Below are positions 9,927 through 17,808 of a stretch of DNA of 64,000 nucleotides, one piece after another. The stretch is from Streptomyces sp. RPT161 (GTDB lineage Bacteria > Actinomycetota > Actinomycetes > Streptomycetales > Streptomycetaceae): the NCBI RefSeq assembly GCF_027533845.1, contig NZ_JAPZVN010000001.1:868001-932000 (forward strand), read 5' to 3'. Position numbers and translations under genes: made by a program. How positions within the stretch are numbered: position 1 is the first letter of the stretch; every line of letters starts with the position of its first letter. The notes under the pieces are model-generated. The model saw only the letters and a list, made by a program, of their open reading frames with translations. It was not told where the DNA came from and did no database searches.

Positions 9927-10598
9927 GTGGTGGACAGGGTGCGGGTGGTCATCGCCGAGGATTCGGTACTGCTTCGGGAGGGCCTGACCCGCCTGCTGAC
10001 CGACCGGGGGCACGAGGTCGTCGCGGGCGTCGGCGACGCGGAGGCGCTGCTCAAGGTGGTCGGCGAACTGGCCGACGAGGACGCGCTGCCGGACGTCGTG
10101 GTGGCCGACGTGCGGATGCCGCCCACCCACACCGACGAGGGCGTCAGGGCGGCCGTGCGGCTGCGCCGCGACCATCCGTCGGTGGGCGTGCTGGTGCTGT
10201 CGCAGTACGTGGAGGAGCAGTACGCCACCGAGCTGCTGGCCGGATCGAGCCGCGGAGTGGGCTATCTGCTCAAGGACCGGGTGGCCGAGGTCCGCGAGTT
10301 CGTGGACGCGGTGGTACGGGTGGCCGCGGGCGGCACCGCGCTCGACCCGGAGGTGGTCGCCCAGCTGCTGGGCCGCAGCCGCAAGCAGGACGTACTGGCC
10401 GGGCTGACCCCGCGCGAGCGGGAGGTGCTGGGGCTGATGGCCGAGGGCCGGACGAACTCGGCGATCGCCAAGCAGCTGGTGGTCTCCGACGGTGCCGTGG
10501 AGAAGCACGTGAGCAACATCTTCCTGAAGCTGGGGCTGGCGCCCAGTGACGGGGATCACCGTCGTGTTCTGGCCGTTCTCACTTACCTGAACTCCTGA
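9927..10598 (+). CDS. Two-component response regulator, NarL/LuxR family
   Basis: Response regulator of 223 aa. The receiver domain has the acidic pair Glu11-Asp12, phosphoacceptor Asp61 (VVVADVRMP) and the lysine in YLLKDRV. The C-terminal LuxR-type helix-turn-helix begins LTPREREVLGLMAEG and contains the recognition region SDGAVEKHVSNIF. Candidate starts are GTG codons at 9927 and 9930, behind the purine-rich GGGGGAAG; an ATG at 9897 lacks a ribosome-binding site. It is the likely partner of both upstream kinases. Targets are unknown. Confidence 0.92.
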   Translation: MVDRVRVVIAEDSVLLREGLTRLLTDRGHEVVAGVGDAEALLKVVGELADEDALPDVVVADVRMPPTHTDEGVRAAVRLRRDHPSVGVLVLSQYVEEQYATELLAGSSRGVGYLLKDRVAEVREFVDAVVRVAAGGTALDPEVVAQLLGRSRKQDVLAGLTPREREVLGLMAEGRTNSAIAKQLVVSDGAVEKHVSNIFLKLGLAPSDGDHRRVLAVLTYLNS

Positions 10599-10848
10599 GG
10601 GTCTGACACGGTGTCACCCGAGCCGCCGGCCGCGCGGTCGGCGGTCATAAGAAGCGGCCGGATTTCCACCCCGTGAAGGGACGCAAGCAGGACTAAAGGG
10701 CGTCGTGACAGCGTTGTACTGACTCGGCGCCCAGCAAGCGAAATGCGCCAGGAAGGTCACCCTTACCGACGTAACATGGGCCGCGGTACCGGCGGTAAGG
10801 CAGTGATCCTTCGTCCGCGAGCCGCCGCCTCGAAGGAGGTCCAGTTCA
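10599..10848. other. Intergenic region upstream of korA
   Basis: About 250 nt separate the response regulator from korA. I see no gene. It should hold the korA promoter; GAAGGAGGT at 10832-10840 is a near-perfect Shine-Dalgarno for the korA GTG. No convincing operator was found. Confidence 0.5.
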
Positions 10849-12795
10849 GTGACCAGCCAGGTCAGTAGCCCGGCCGAGCCGCCGGCGCTCGGTGAGCAGC
10901 GCAAGCCAGGCAAGGAGATCAGGCGCCTGGAGCGGGTGATCGTCCGGTTCGCGGGTGATTCCGGGGACGGCATGCAGCTCACCGGTGACCGCTTCACCTC
11001 CGAGACGGCCTCGTTCGGCAATGACCTGTCGACGCTGCCGAACTTCCCGGCCGAGATCAGGGCGCCCGCCGGGACGCTACCGGGTGTCTCGTCGTTCCAG
11101 GTGCACTTCGCCGACCACGACATCCTCACCCCGGGCGACCGCCCGGACGTGCTGGTCGCGATGAATCCGGCGGCGTTGAAGGCCAACGTGGCCGACCTGC
11201 CGCGCGGCGCGGAGATCATCGTGAACACCGACGAGTTCACCAAGCGCGCGATGGCCAAGGTCGGCTACACCACCTCCCCGCTGGAGGACGGCGCCCTGCA
11301 GGCCTACAACGTCCACCCGGTTCCGTTGACCACCATGACGGTGGAGGCGCTCAAGGACTTCGGGCTGACCCGCAAGGAGGCCGAGCGCAGCAAGAACATG
11401 TTCGCGCTCGGGCTGCTGTCGTGGATGTACCACCGCCCGACGGCCGGAACCGAGACGTTCCTGCGCACGAAATTCGCCAGGAAGCCGGAACTGGCCGAGG
11501 CGAACATCACCGCGTTCCGCGCGGGCTGGAACTTCGGCGAGACCACCGAGGACTTCGCGGTCACCTACGAGGTGGCGCCCGCCCAGGCCGCGTTCGGTCC
11601 GGGGGTGTACCGCAACATCTCCGGGAACCTGGCGCTGGCCTACGGCCTGGTCGCCGCCTCGCAGCAGGCCGACCTGCCGCTGTTCCTCGGCTCGTACCCG
11701 ATCACCCCGGCCAGCGACATCCTGCACGAGCTGTCCAAGCACAAGAACTTCGGTGTGCGCACCTTCCAGGCCGAGGACGAGATCGCGGGCATCGGCGCCG
11801 CCCTCGGCGCGGCCTTCGGCGGCTCGCTGGCGGTCACCACCACCTCCGGCCCCGGCGTCGCGCTCAAGAGCGAGACCATCGGGTTGGCCGTCTCCCTTGA
11901 GCTGCCGCTGCTGATCGTCGACATCCAGCGCGGCGGCCCGTCCACCGGCCTGCCCACCAAGACCGAACAGGCCGACCTGCTCCAGGCCATGTACGGCCGC
12001 AACGGCGAGGCCCCGGTGCCCATCATCGCGCCCGCCACCCCCGGCGACTGCTTCGACGCCGCCCTGGAAGCCGCCCGCATCGCACTGACCTACCGCACCC
12101 CGGTCTTCCTGCTCTCCGACGGCTACCTCGCCAACGGATCCGAGCCCTGGCGCATCCCCGACGTCAGCGAACTGCCGGACCTGCGCGTCCAGTTCGCCAC
12201 CACCCCCAACCACACCGACGCCGACGGCAACCAGCACTTCTGGCCCTACCTGCGCGACCCGCACACCCTGGCCCGCCCCTGGGCCGTACCCGGCACCCCC
12301 GGCCTTGAGCACCGCATCGGCGGCATCGAGAAACAAGACGGCACCGGCAACATCTCCTACGACCCGGCCAACCACGACCTGATGGTCCGCACCCGCCAGG
12401 CCAAGGTCGACGGCATCGAGGTGCCCGACATCACGGTCGACGACCCGACCGGTACCGCCCGCACCCTGGTCATCGGCTGGGGCTCCACCTACGGCCCGAT
12501 CACCGCGGCCGTGCGGCGCACCCGGCAGACCGGCAGCCAGATCGCCCAGGCCCACCTACGCCACCTCAACCCCTTCCCCACCAACCTCGGCGAGGTCCTG
12601 GCCCGGTACCGCAACATCATCGTCCCGGAGATGAACCTCGGCCAGCTCGCCCACCTGCTGCGCGCCAGATACCTGGTCGACGCCGCCTGCCACACCCAGG
12701 TCACCGGCCTTCCGTTCAAGGCCGAACAACTCGCCGCCCGCCTCCAGGAGGCCGTGGCACAAGGCCTTACGAAGGAGGCCGCCGATGTCCGCTGA
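10849..12795 (+). CDS. korA: 2-oxoacid:ferredoxin oxidoreductase, alpha subunit with fused gamma domain
   Basis: Subunit of the enzyme that decarboxylates 2-oxoglutarate (or a related 2-oxoacid) to the acyl-CoA while reducing ferredoxin; 648 aa. Residues from about 25 to 215 form the gamma domain (VRFAGDSGDGMQLTGD). The alpha/pyrimidine domain follows, with LGSYPITPASDILHEL and the EDEIAGIGAALGAAFGG core that contacts thiamine diphosphate. The GTG at 10849 is set by GAAGGAGGT 8 nt upstream. Gene end overlaps korB by 11 nt. The 2-oxoglutarate assignment follows the KorAB family type; a pyruvate or branched-chain substrate cannot be excluded. Codon choice changes within the gene (see findings). 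Confidence 0.92.
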   Translation: MTSQVSSPAEPPALGEQRKPGKEIRRLERVIVRFAGDSGDGMQLTGDRFTSETASFGNDLSTLPNFPAEIRAPAGTLPGVSSFQVHFADHDILTPGDRPDVLVAMNPAALKANVADLPRGAEIIVNTDEFTKRAMAKVGYTTSPLEDGALQAYNVHPVPLTTMTVEALKDFGLTRKEAERSKNMFALGLLSWMYHRPTAGTETFLRTKFARKPELAEANITAFRAGWNFGETTEDFAVTYEVAPAQAAFGPGVYRNISGNLALAYGLVAASQQADLPLFLGSYPITPASDILHELSKHKNFGVRTFQAEDEIAGIGAALGAAFGGSLAVTTTSGPGVALKSETIGLAVSLELPLLIVDIQRGGPSTGLPTKTEQADLLQAMYGRNGEAPVPIIAPATPGDCFDAALEAARIALTYRTPVFLLSDGYLANGSEPWRIPDVSELPDLRVQFATTPNHTDADGNQHFWPYLRDPHTLARPWAVPGTPGLEHRIGGIEKQDGTGNISYDPANHDLMVRTRQAKVDGIEVPDITVDDPTGTARTLVIGWGSTYGPITAAVRRTRQTGSQIAQAHLRHLNPFPTNLGEVLARYRNIIVPEMNLGQLAHLLRARYLVDAACHTQVTGLPFKAEQLAARLQEAVAQGLTKEAADVR

Positions 12796-13837
12796 CGCGC
12801 TCTCGCTGATCCCCAAAGCCGACGCCAAGCAGTCGATGAAGGACTTCAAGTCCGACCAGGAAGTCCGCTGGTGCCCCGGCTGCGGTGACTACGCCATCCT
12901 CGCCGCCGTCCAGGGCTTCCTGCCCGAACTCGGCCTGGCTCGCGAGAACATCGTCTTCATCTCCGGCATCGGCTGCTCCTCCCGCTTCCCCTACTACGTC
13001 AACACCTACGGGATGCACTCCATCCACGGCCGCGCCCCCGCCATCGCCACCGGACTGGCCACCACCCGACGCGACCTGTCCGTGTGGGTCGTCACCGGCG
13101 ACGGCGACGCGCTGTCCATCGGCGGCAACCACCTCATCCACGCCCTACGCCGCAACGTCAACCTCAAGATCCTGCTCTTCAACAACCGCATCTACGGCCT
13201 GACCAAAGGCCAGTACTCCCCCACCTCAGAAGTCGGGAAGATCACCAAGTCCACCCCCATGGGCTCCCTCGACGCACCGTTCAACCCGGTCTCGCTGGCC
13301 CTCGGCGCCGAAGCCTCCTTCGTCGCCCGCACCATCGACTCCGACCGCAAACACCTCACCGAGGTCCTACGCCAAGCCGCCGCCCACCCCGGCACCGCCC
13401 TGGTCGAGATCTACCAGAACTGCAACATCTTCAACGACGGCGCCTTCGACGACCTCAAGGACAACAACACCGCCCCAGAAACCCTCATCCGCCTCGAACA
13501 CGGCCAACCCATCCGCTTCGGCACCAACAACACCAAAGGTGTGGTACGCGACCCCGCCACCGGCGACCTGCACATCACCGAGGTCACCGGCAGCAACGAA
13601 AGCGACATCCTCGTCCACGACGCCCACGCCACCACCCCCACCACCGCCTTCGCCCTGTCCCGACTCGCCGACCCGCAGACCCTGCACCACACCCCCATCG
13701 GCGTACTACGCAGCGTCCAACGCCCGGTCTACGACGACACCATGGCCGACCAGCTCGACACCGCCATCGAACACAAGGGCAAAGGCGACCTCGCCACCCT
13801 CCTCACCGGCAACGACACCTGGACCGTCACCGGCTGA
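12785..13837 (+). CDS. korB: 2-oxoacid:ferredoxin oxidoreductase, beta subunit
   Basis: Catalytic partner of KorA, 350 aa, binding thiamine diphosphate and one [4Fe-4S] cluster. Cluster ligands include Cys30 and Cys33 in WCPGCG, with Cys64 (GIGCSSR) and the later YQNCNIFND also conserved in the family. The ThDP/Mg motif GDGDALSIGGNH is at about 105-116. The start ATG is inside korA, preceded by GAAGGAGG, so translation is coupled. In aerobic actinobacteria this enzyme can replace or supplement 2-oxoglutarate dehydrogenase and delivers low-potential electrons to ferredoxin. Confidence 0.94.
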   Translation: MSADALSLIPKADAKQSMKDFKSDQEVRWCPGCGDYAILAAVQGFLPELGLARENIVFISGIGCSSRFPYYVNTYGMHSIHGRAPAIATGLATTRRDLSVWVVTGDGDALSIGGNHLIHALRRNVNLKILLFNNRIYGLTKGQYSPTSEVGKITKSTPMGSLDAPFNPVSLALGAEASFVARTIDSDRKHLTEVLRQAAAHPGTALVEIYQNCNIFNDGAFDDLKDNNTAPETLIRLEHGQPIRFGTNNTKGVVRDPATGDLHITEVTGSNESDILVHDAHATTPTTAFALSRLADPQTLHHTPIGVLRSVQRPVYDDTMADQLDTAIEHKGKGDLATLLTGNDTWTVTG

Positions 13838-13858
13838 ACACGGGTATGACGCATCGCA

Positions 13859-13905
13859 CGGGTGCCCGGTCGTCGCGTCTACAAGACACGGCGACCGGGC
13901 ACCCG
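13859..13905 (+). terminator. Strong hairpin between korB and the KimA-like gene
   Basis: A perfect 14-bp inverted repeat (13859-13872 and 13892-13905) with a 19-nt loop starts 21 nt after the korB stop. There is no T-run after it. It ends 13 nt before the transporter ATG, in the place where the ribosome-binding site should be. It may be a korAB terminator or a translational control structure for the next gene. Confidence 0.6.
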
Positions 13906-13918
13906 TATGTGTATGTCT

Positions 13919-15898
13919 ATGGCCACCACTACCGAGACCTCCGCGCCCCGTGACAAGGTCAGCTACCGCGTCAAGCGACTGCTGCTCGGGCCGCCGCTGA
14001 TCACCGAGCAGTTGTCAGAGGAGAAGCTCTCCAACCCGATCGCGCTCGGCGTGCTCGCGTCCGACTGCATGTCCTCCACCGCGTACGGCTCCGAGGAGAT
14101 GCTGCGGATCCTGGTCCCGGTGATCGGAGTCGCGGCGTTCTCCATGCTGATGCCGCTCACCGGCGTCATCATCTTCGTCCTGTTGCTACTGACCCTCTCC
14201 TACCGCGATGTGGTGACCGTCTACACCCGGGCGGGCGGCTCCTATGTCGTCGCACGGGAGAACTTCGGCCCGAACATCGCGCAGATCGCCGCCGTGGCGC
14301 TGCTGATCGACTACATCGTCACCGTCGCCGTGCAGACCGCGGCCGGAACCGACGCGATCATCTCACTGGCCCACCTGGTCGGCCATGGCTACACCGGGCT
14401 CGACCACTACAAGACCCCGATCAGCGTGGTGGTGGTACTGGTCCTGATGTACGGGAACCTGCGCGGCATCCGGGAGGCGGGACGGGCGTTCGCCGCGCCC
14501 GCCTACCTGTTCATGTTCGCGGTCGCCATGATGCTGGTGGTGGGCGTGATCCGGTTCATGGCCGACGGCCATCTGCCGCACGCCAACCTCCACGCGCCCG
14601 GCGCCCTGCACCTCGGCACGCCGGGCAGCGGACTGCTGTACGGCGCGACGCTGTTCATCGTGCTGCGGGCGTTCGCCAACGGCGGCTCCTCACTGACCGG
14701 TCTTGAGGCGATCTCCAACGGCGTCTCGGCGTTCCGCGAGCCGCAGGGCGTCAACGCCCGCCGCACCCTGATCGCGATGAGCATCGCGCTGGCCATCATG
14801 GTCTTCGGGGTCTCCACCCTCGCGTACTTCACCCACGCCGTCCCCTACTCCGACGGCAACCCGACCGTCATCGCGCAGGAAGCGCACCTGCTGTTCGGCA
14901 ACGGCTGGCTCGGTACCGTCGGCCTGATCTACGTGCAGTTGGCCACCGCGCTGATCCTCTACACCGGGGCCAACACCCCGTACACCGGCTTTCCGTTCCT
15001 GGCCAGCTTCGTGGCCGAAGACAGCTTCCTGCCACGTCAGTTCATGCGGCGCGGGCATCGACTGGCGTTCTCCAACGGGATCGTGGTGCTCACCGCACTG
15101 GCGCTGTCGCTGCTGATCGTCACCCGCGGCAACGTCGACAAGTTGGTGTCGCTGTACGCGATCGGTGTGTTCACCGGCTTCACCATGGCCGCCTCCGGAC
15201 TGTTCGCCTACCACCTCAGGCGCCAGGAGTCCGGCCGCACCTGGAAGTTGGCGGTCAACCTGGCGGCGGCCATCGCCTCCGCACTGGTCGTGCTGATCTT
15301 CGCGATCACCAAGTTCACCGAGGGCGCCTGGCTGGTGGTGGTGCTCTTCCCGATCGGCGTGTGGGCGCTGATCCGCATCAACCGGCAGTACCGCGCCGAG
15401 GCGACGGCCATGGAGACCATGCCGGTACCGGGCGCCGACCGGCCGACCTGGCGGCGGCACATCGTCTACGTCCTGGTGGACAGCCTGGACCTGGCCACCC
15501 TCAAGGCACTGCGCTACGCGCACCGGCTACGTCCCGACGAGGTACGGGCGCTGCACTTCATGGTCGACGACAAGCACGCCCGGCAGCTGATGGACAACTG
15601 GGAGGACACCGCGGGCACCACGGTGCCGCTGGAGGTGGTCGCCTGCCCCGACCGGCGGCTGCGCCGCGCGGTGGCCGATCTGGCCGACCGCACCACCAGC
15701 GATGGCGAGACGGCGCTGACCCTGCTGCTGCCGCGGCGCACCTACGCCCCGGTGATCGGCAAGATCCTGCACCGGGGCACCGGTGACGCGCTGGCAAAGG
15801 CGGTCGAGGACCTGCCGAACGTGGCGGTCACGGTCCTTCCGTTCGACGTCGAACGGGCGGTCCGGACGCTGGAGGCCGGTCGCCCGCCCGCCCCGTAA
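13919..15898 (+). CDS. APC-superfamily permease, KimA-like (probable potassium importer)
   Basis: Integral membrane transporter of about 659 aa with 12 hydrophobic helices in the first about 450 residues and a soluble C-terminal domain of about 200 residues. The N-terminal segment RLLLGPPLITEQLSEEKLSN-IALGVLASDCMSSTAYGSEE closely follows the pattern of Bacillus subtilis KimA (LSSDALSSVAYGTEQ), a proton-coupled K+ importer, from memory of that sequence. The GGSYVVARENFG and LIDYIVTVAVQTAAGTDAI motifs also match. ATG codons at 13907, 13913 and 13919 are all possible; none has a good ribosome-binding site. Amino-acid transport is the alternative reading given by generic APC annotation. Confidence 0.8.
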   Translation: MATTTETSAPRDKVSYRVKRLLLGPPLITEQLSEEKLSNPIALGVLASDCMSSTAYGSEEMLRILVPVIGVAAFSMLMPLTGVIIFVLLLLTLSYRDVVTVYTRAGGSYVVARENFGPNIAQIAAVALLIDYIVTVAVQTAAGTDAIISLAHLVGHGYTGLDHYKTPISVVVVLVLMYGNLRGIREAGRAFAAPAYLFMFAVAMMLVVGVIRFMADGHLPHANLHAPGALHLGTPGSGLLYGATLFIVLRAFANGGSSLTGLEAISNGVSAFREPQGVNARRTLIAMSIALAIMVFGVSTLAYFTHAVPYSDGNPTVIAQEAHLLFGNGWLGTVGLIYVQLATALILYTGANTPYTGFPFLASFVAEDSFLPRQFMRRGHRLAFSNGIVVLTALALSLLIVTRGNVDKLVSLYAIGVFTGFTMAASGLFAYHLRRQESGRTWKLAVNLAAAIASALVVLIFAITKFTEGAWLVVVLFPIGVWALIRINRQYRAEATAMETMPVPGADRPTWRRHIVYVLVDSLDLATLKALRYAHRLRPDEVRALHFMVDDKHARQLMDNWEDTAGTTVPLEVVACPDRRLRRAVADLADRTTSDGETALTLLLPRRTYAPVIGKILHRGTGDALAKAVEDLPNVAVTVLPFDVERAVRTLEAGRPPAP

Positions 15899-15909
15899 CA
15901 GCGTCATGG

Positions 15910-15944
15910 GGGTGCGGTTGGTTCGGCACCAACCGGCCGCACCC
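15910..15944. terminator. Hairpin between convergent genes
   Basis: GGGTGCGGTTGGT at 15910-15922 pairs with ACCAA and CCGCACCC at 15928-15944 across a bulge of four bases. It lies in the 55-nt gap between the converging KimA-like gene and the ABC-2 permease gene and can serve both directions. Confidence 0.55.
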
Positions 15945-15953
15945 GCACCGGGA

Positions 15954-16811
15954 TCACGCGGTGATGTCCCGGGTGGTGAACCGGGCCCACGCGGCGGAGC
16001 CGAAGACCGCCGCGTACAGGGCCTGGACTTCCAGGTTCTTCGCCAGGCCGTCCCACATCACCGGCGTGCGCAGCAGATCCGCGAAGCTCAGCCAGTAGTG
16101 CGAGAACAAGTACGGCTGGATGGCGTGCAGTTGCGGCACGCCATCCATGATCTGCACGGAGATCAGCACGCCGACCGTGCTGGCCATGGCGGCGATGCCG
16201 CTGTCCGTCAGCGTTGAGATGAACAGACCGAGCGCCGCGATGCCGATCAGCGACACGGCGACCACCCCCGCGATCACCGCCGCTCGCAACAGCCCGTCGG
16301 AGAACGAAACGGTGACCCCGGAGATCAGTGTGACATCGCCGAGCGGAAACAGCACCGCTCCCACCAGCAGCGCGGAGGCCGCCACGACCAGCGTGGCGAC
16401 CAGGCAGAAGGCCATCACCGCGGCGTACTTGACCAACAGCAGCCGAGTCCGCCCGGCAGGCGCCACCAGCAGATAGCGCAGCGTCCCGGCGCCGGCCTCA
16501 CCGGCGATCGCGTCGCCCGCGATGACGCCGATCGCCATCGGCAGGAAGAACGGCAGCGTCACCGCGAGCGCGGTGAACACCAGGAACAGGCCGTTGTTGG
16601 TGACCTCGGCGATGAACGCCGGTCCGCCCCCGCCGTGATCGCCGTGCGTCTGCAGTCTGACCGCGATGCCGACCAGCACCGGCACCGCCGCCAGCACTCC
16701 CAGCAGCACCAGGGTCCGCCAGCGGCGGAACACCGTACCCAGTTCGCTGCGCAGCAGCCCGAGCGTCCACAGCGGGCTCGGGGTGCGGACCAGCGGTTCA
16801 GCCAGCGACAT
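15954..16811 (-). CDS. ABC-2 type transporter, permease subunit
   Basis: Membrane subunit of an ABC exporter, 285 aa, with six hydrophobic helices typical of the ABC-2 permease fold. The order is an N-terminal cytoplasmic stretch (RSELGTVFRRWRTLVLLG), a long extracytoplasmic loop around residues 55-80, then five closely spaced helices. The start overlaps the end of the ATPase gene by 14 nt, so the two are co-translated. Substrate is unknown; location after a LolA-like protein suggests a lipid or lipid-linked cargo, which is an inference from order only. Confidence 0.88.
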   Translation of the reverse strand: MSLAEPLVRTPSPLWTLGLLRSELGTVFRRWRTLVLLGVLAAVPVLVGIAVRLQTHGDHGGGGPAFIAEVTNNGLFLVFTALAVTLPFFLPMAIGVIAGDAIAGEAGAGTLRYLLVAPAGRTRLLLVKYAAVMAFCLVATLVVAASALLVGAVLFPLGDVTLISGVTVSFSDGLLRAAVIAGVVAVSLIGIAALGLFISTLTDSGIAAMASTVGVLISVQIMDGVPQLHAIQPYLFSHYWLSFADLLRTPVMWDGLAKNLEVQALYAAVFGSAAWARFTTRDITA

Positions 16812-17808
16812 CGAAGCCCTCCCCGGTCAGCGCCACGAAGGCGTCCTCCAGCGAGGCCCGCTGCCTGCCGAAGCCGCGCACCCGGACCCCGGCGGCCACC
16901 AGCGCCGCGTTCAGCATCGCCAAGTCCGGCGCGTCGTCGGGCAGTTCACCGCTGACCTCGTCGCCTTCCGCGGTCAGCTCGGACAGCCCGTGCTCCTTCA
17001 GCACCCGTACCGCCTCGGCCGGGTCGGGGGTGGTGACGGTCAGCCGGCCGCGTACGCCCGCGGACAGCTCGGCGACGGCGCCCTGGACGATCAGACGGCC
17101 ACGGGACATCACCGCGGCGTGGGTGCACACCTGCTCGATCTCGTCCAGCAGGTGCGAGGAGAGGAACACCGTGGTGCCGTCCGCCGCCAACTCCCTGACC
17201 AGGCCGCGGATCTCCCGCATGCCCTGGGGGTCAAGGCCGTTGGTGGGCTCGTCCAGCACCAGCAGTTCACGCGGCTGGAGCAGCGCCGAGGCCAGGCCAA
17301 GGCGCTGCTTCATGCCGAGCGAGTACGCCCGCGCCTTCTTGCCCGCGGCGGCGGCCAGCCCGACCCGCTCCAGCGCCGCGTCCACCCGCGCCCCTCGGGT
17401 ACGCGGGTCGGCCGTCGGATCGGCGGCGTCGAACCGTACGAGGTTGTCGCGGCCGGTGAGGAACGGATACAGCGCGGGTCCCTCGATCAGCGCGCCGACC
17501 CTGGGCAGCACCCGGCGAGCGGCCCGCGGCATCGGCTCGCCGAGCAGATAGCCGCCGCCCGAGGTGGGCTCGATCAGCCCCAGCAGCATGCGGATCGTGG
17601 TCGTCTTCCCCGAGCCGTTGGGACCGAGGAAGCCGAACACGCTGCCGCGCGGAACGGTCAACTCCAGCCCGTCGACGGCTAGCTGCCCGCCACGGAACCG
17701 TTTGGTCAGGCCGTGAGTGGCGATCGCGGCCTGGCGGGCGGGCGGCCCAGCCGCCCGCCCGTCGCCCGCCACCGCACTCAACGGAGGCGCTTCGCGCCGC
17801 TGTTCCAC
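16798..17808 (-). CDS. ABC transporter ATP-binding protein
   Basis: Nucleotide-binding subunit, 336 aa, for the ABC-2 permease that follows. Walker A is GPNGSGKTT at about 62-70, the signature region reads YSLGMKQRLGLASALL, and Walker B with the D-loop is LLVLDEPTNGLDP. The C-terminal about 90 residues form the extra domain usual in this drug/lipid-export subfamily. The GTG at 17808 shares a base with the TAG stop of the upstream LolA-like gene. The first 30 residues are a variable, Ala-rich lead-in before the ABC fold. Confidence 0.93.
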   Translation of the reverse strand: MEQRREAPPLSAVAGDGRAAGPPARQAAIATHGLTKRFRGGQLAVDGLELTVPRGSVFGFLGPNGSGKTTTIRMLLGLIEPTSGGGYLLGEPMPRAARRVLPRVGALIEGPALYPFLTGRDNLVRFDAADPTADPRTRGARVDAALERVGLAAAAGKKARAYSLGMKQRLGLASALLQPRELLVLDEPTNGLDPQGMREIRGLVRELAADGTTVFLSSHLLDEIEQVCTHAAVMSRGRLIVQGAVAELSAGVRGRLTVTTPDPAEAVRVLKEHGLSELTAEGDEVSGELPDDAPDLAMLNAALVAAGVRVRGFGRQRASLEDAFVALTGEGFDVAG

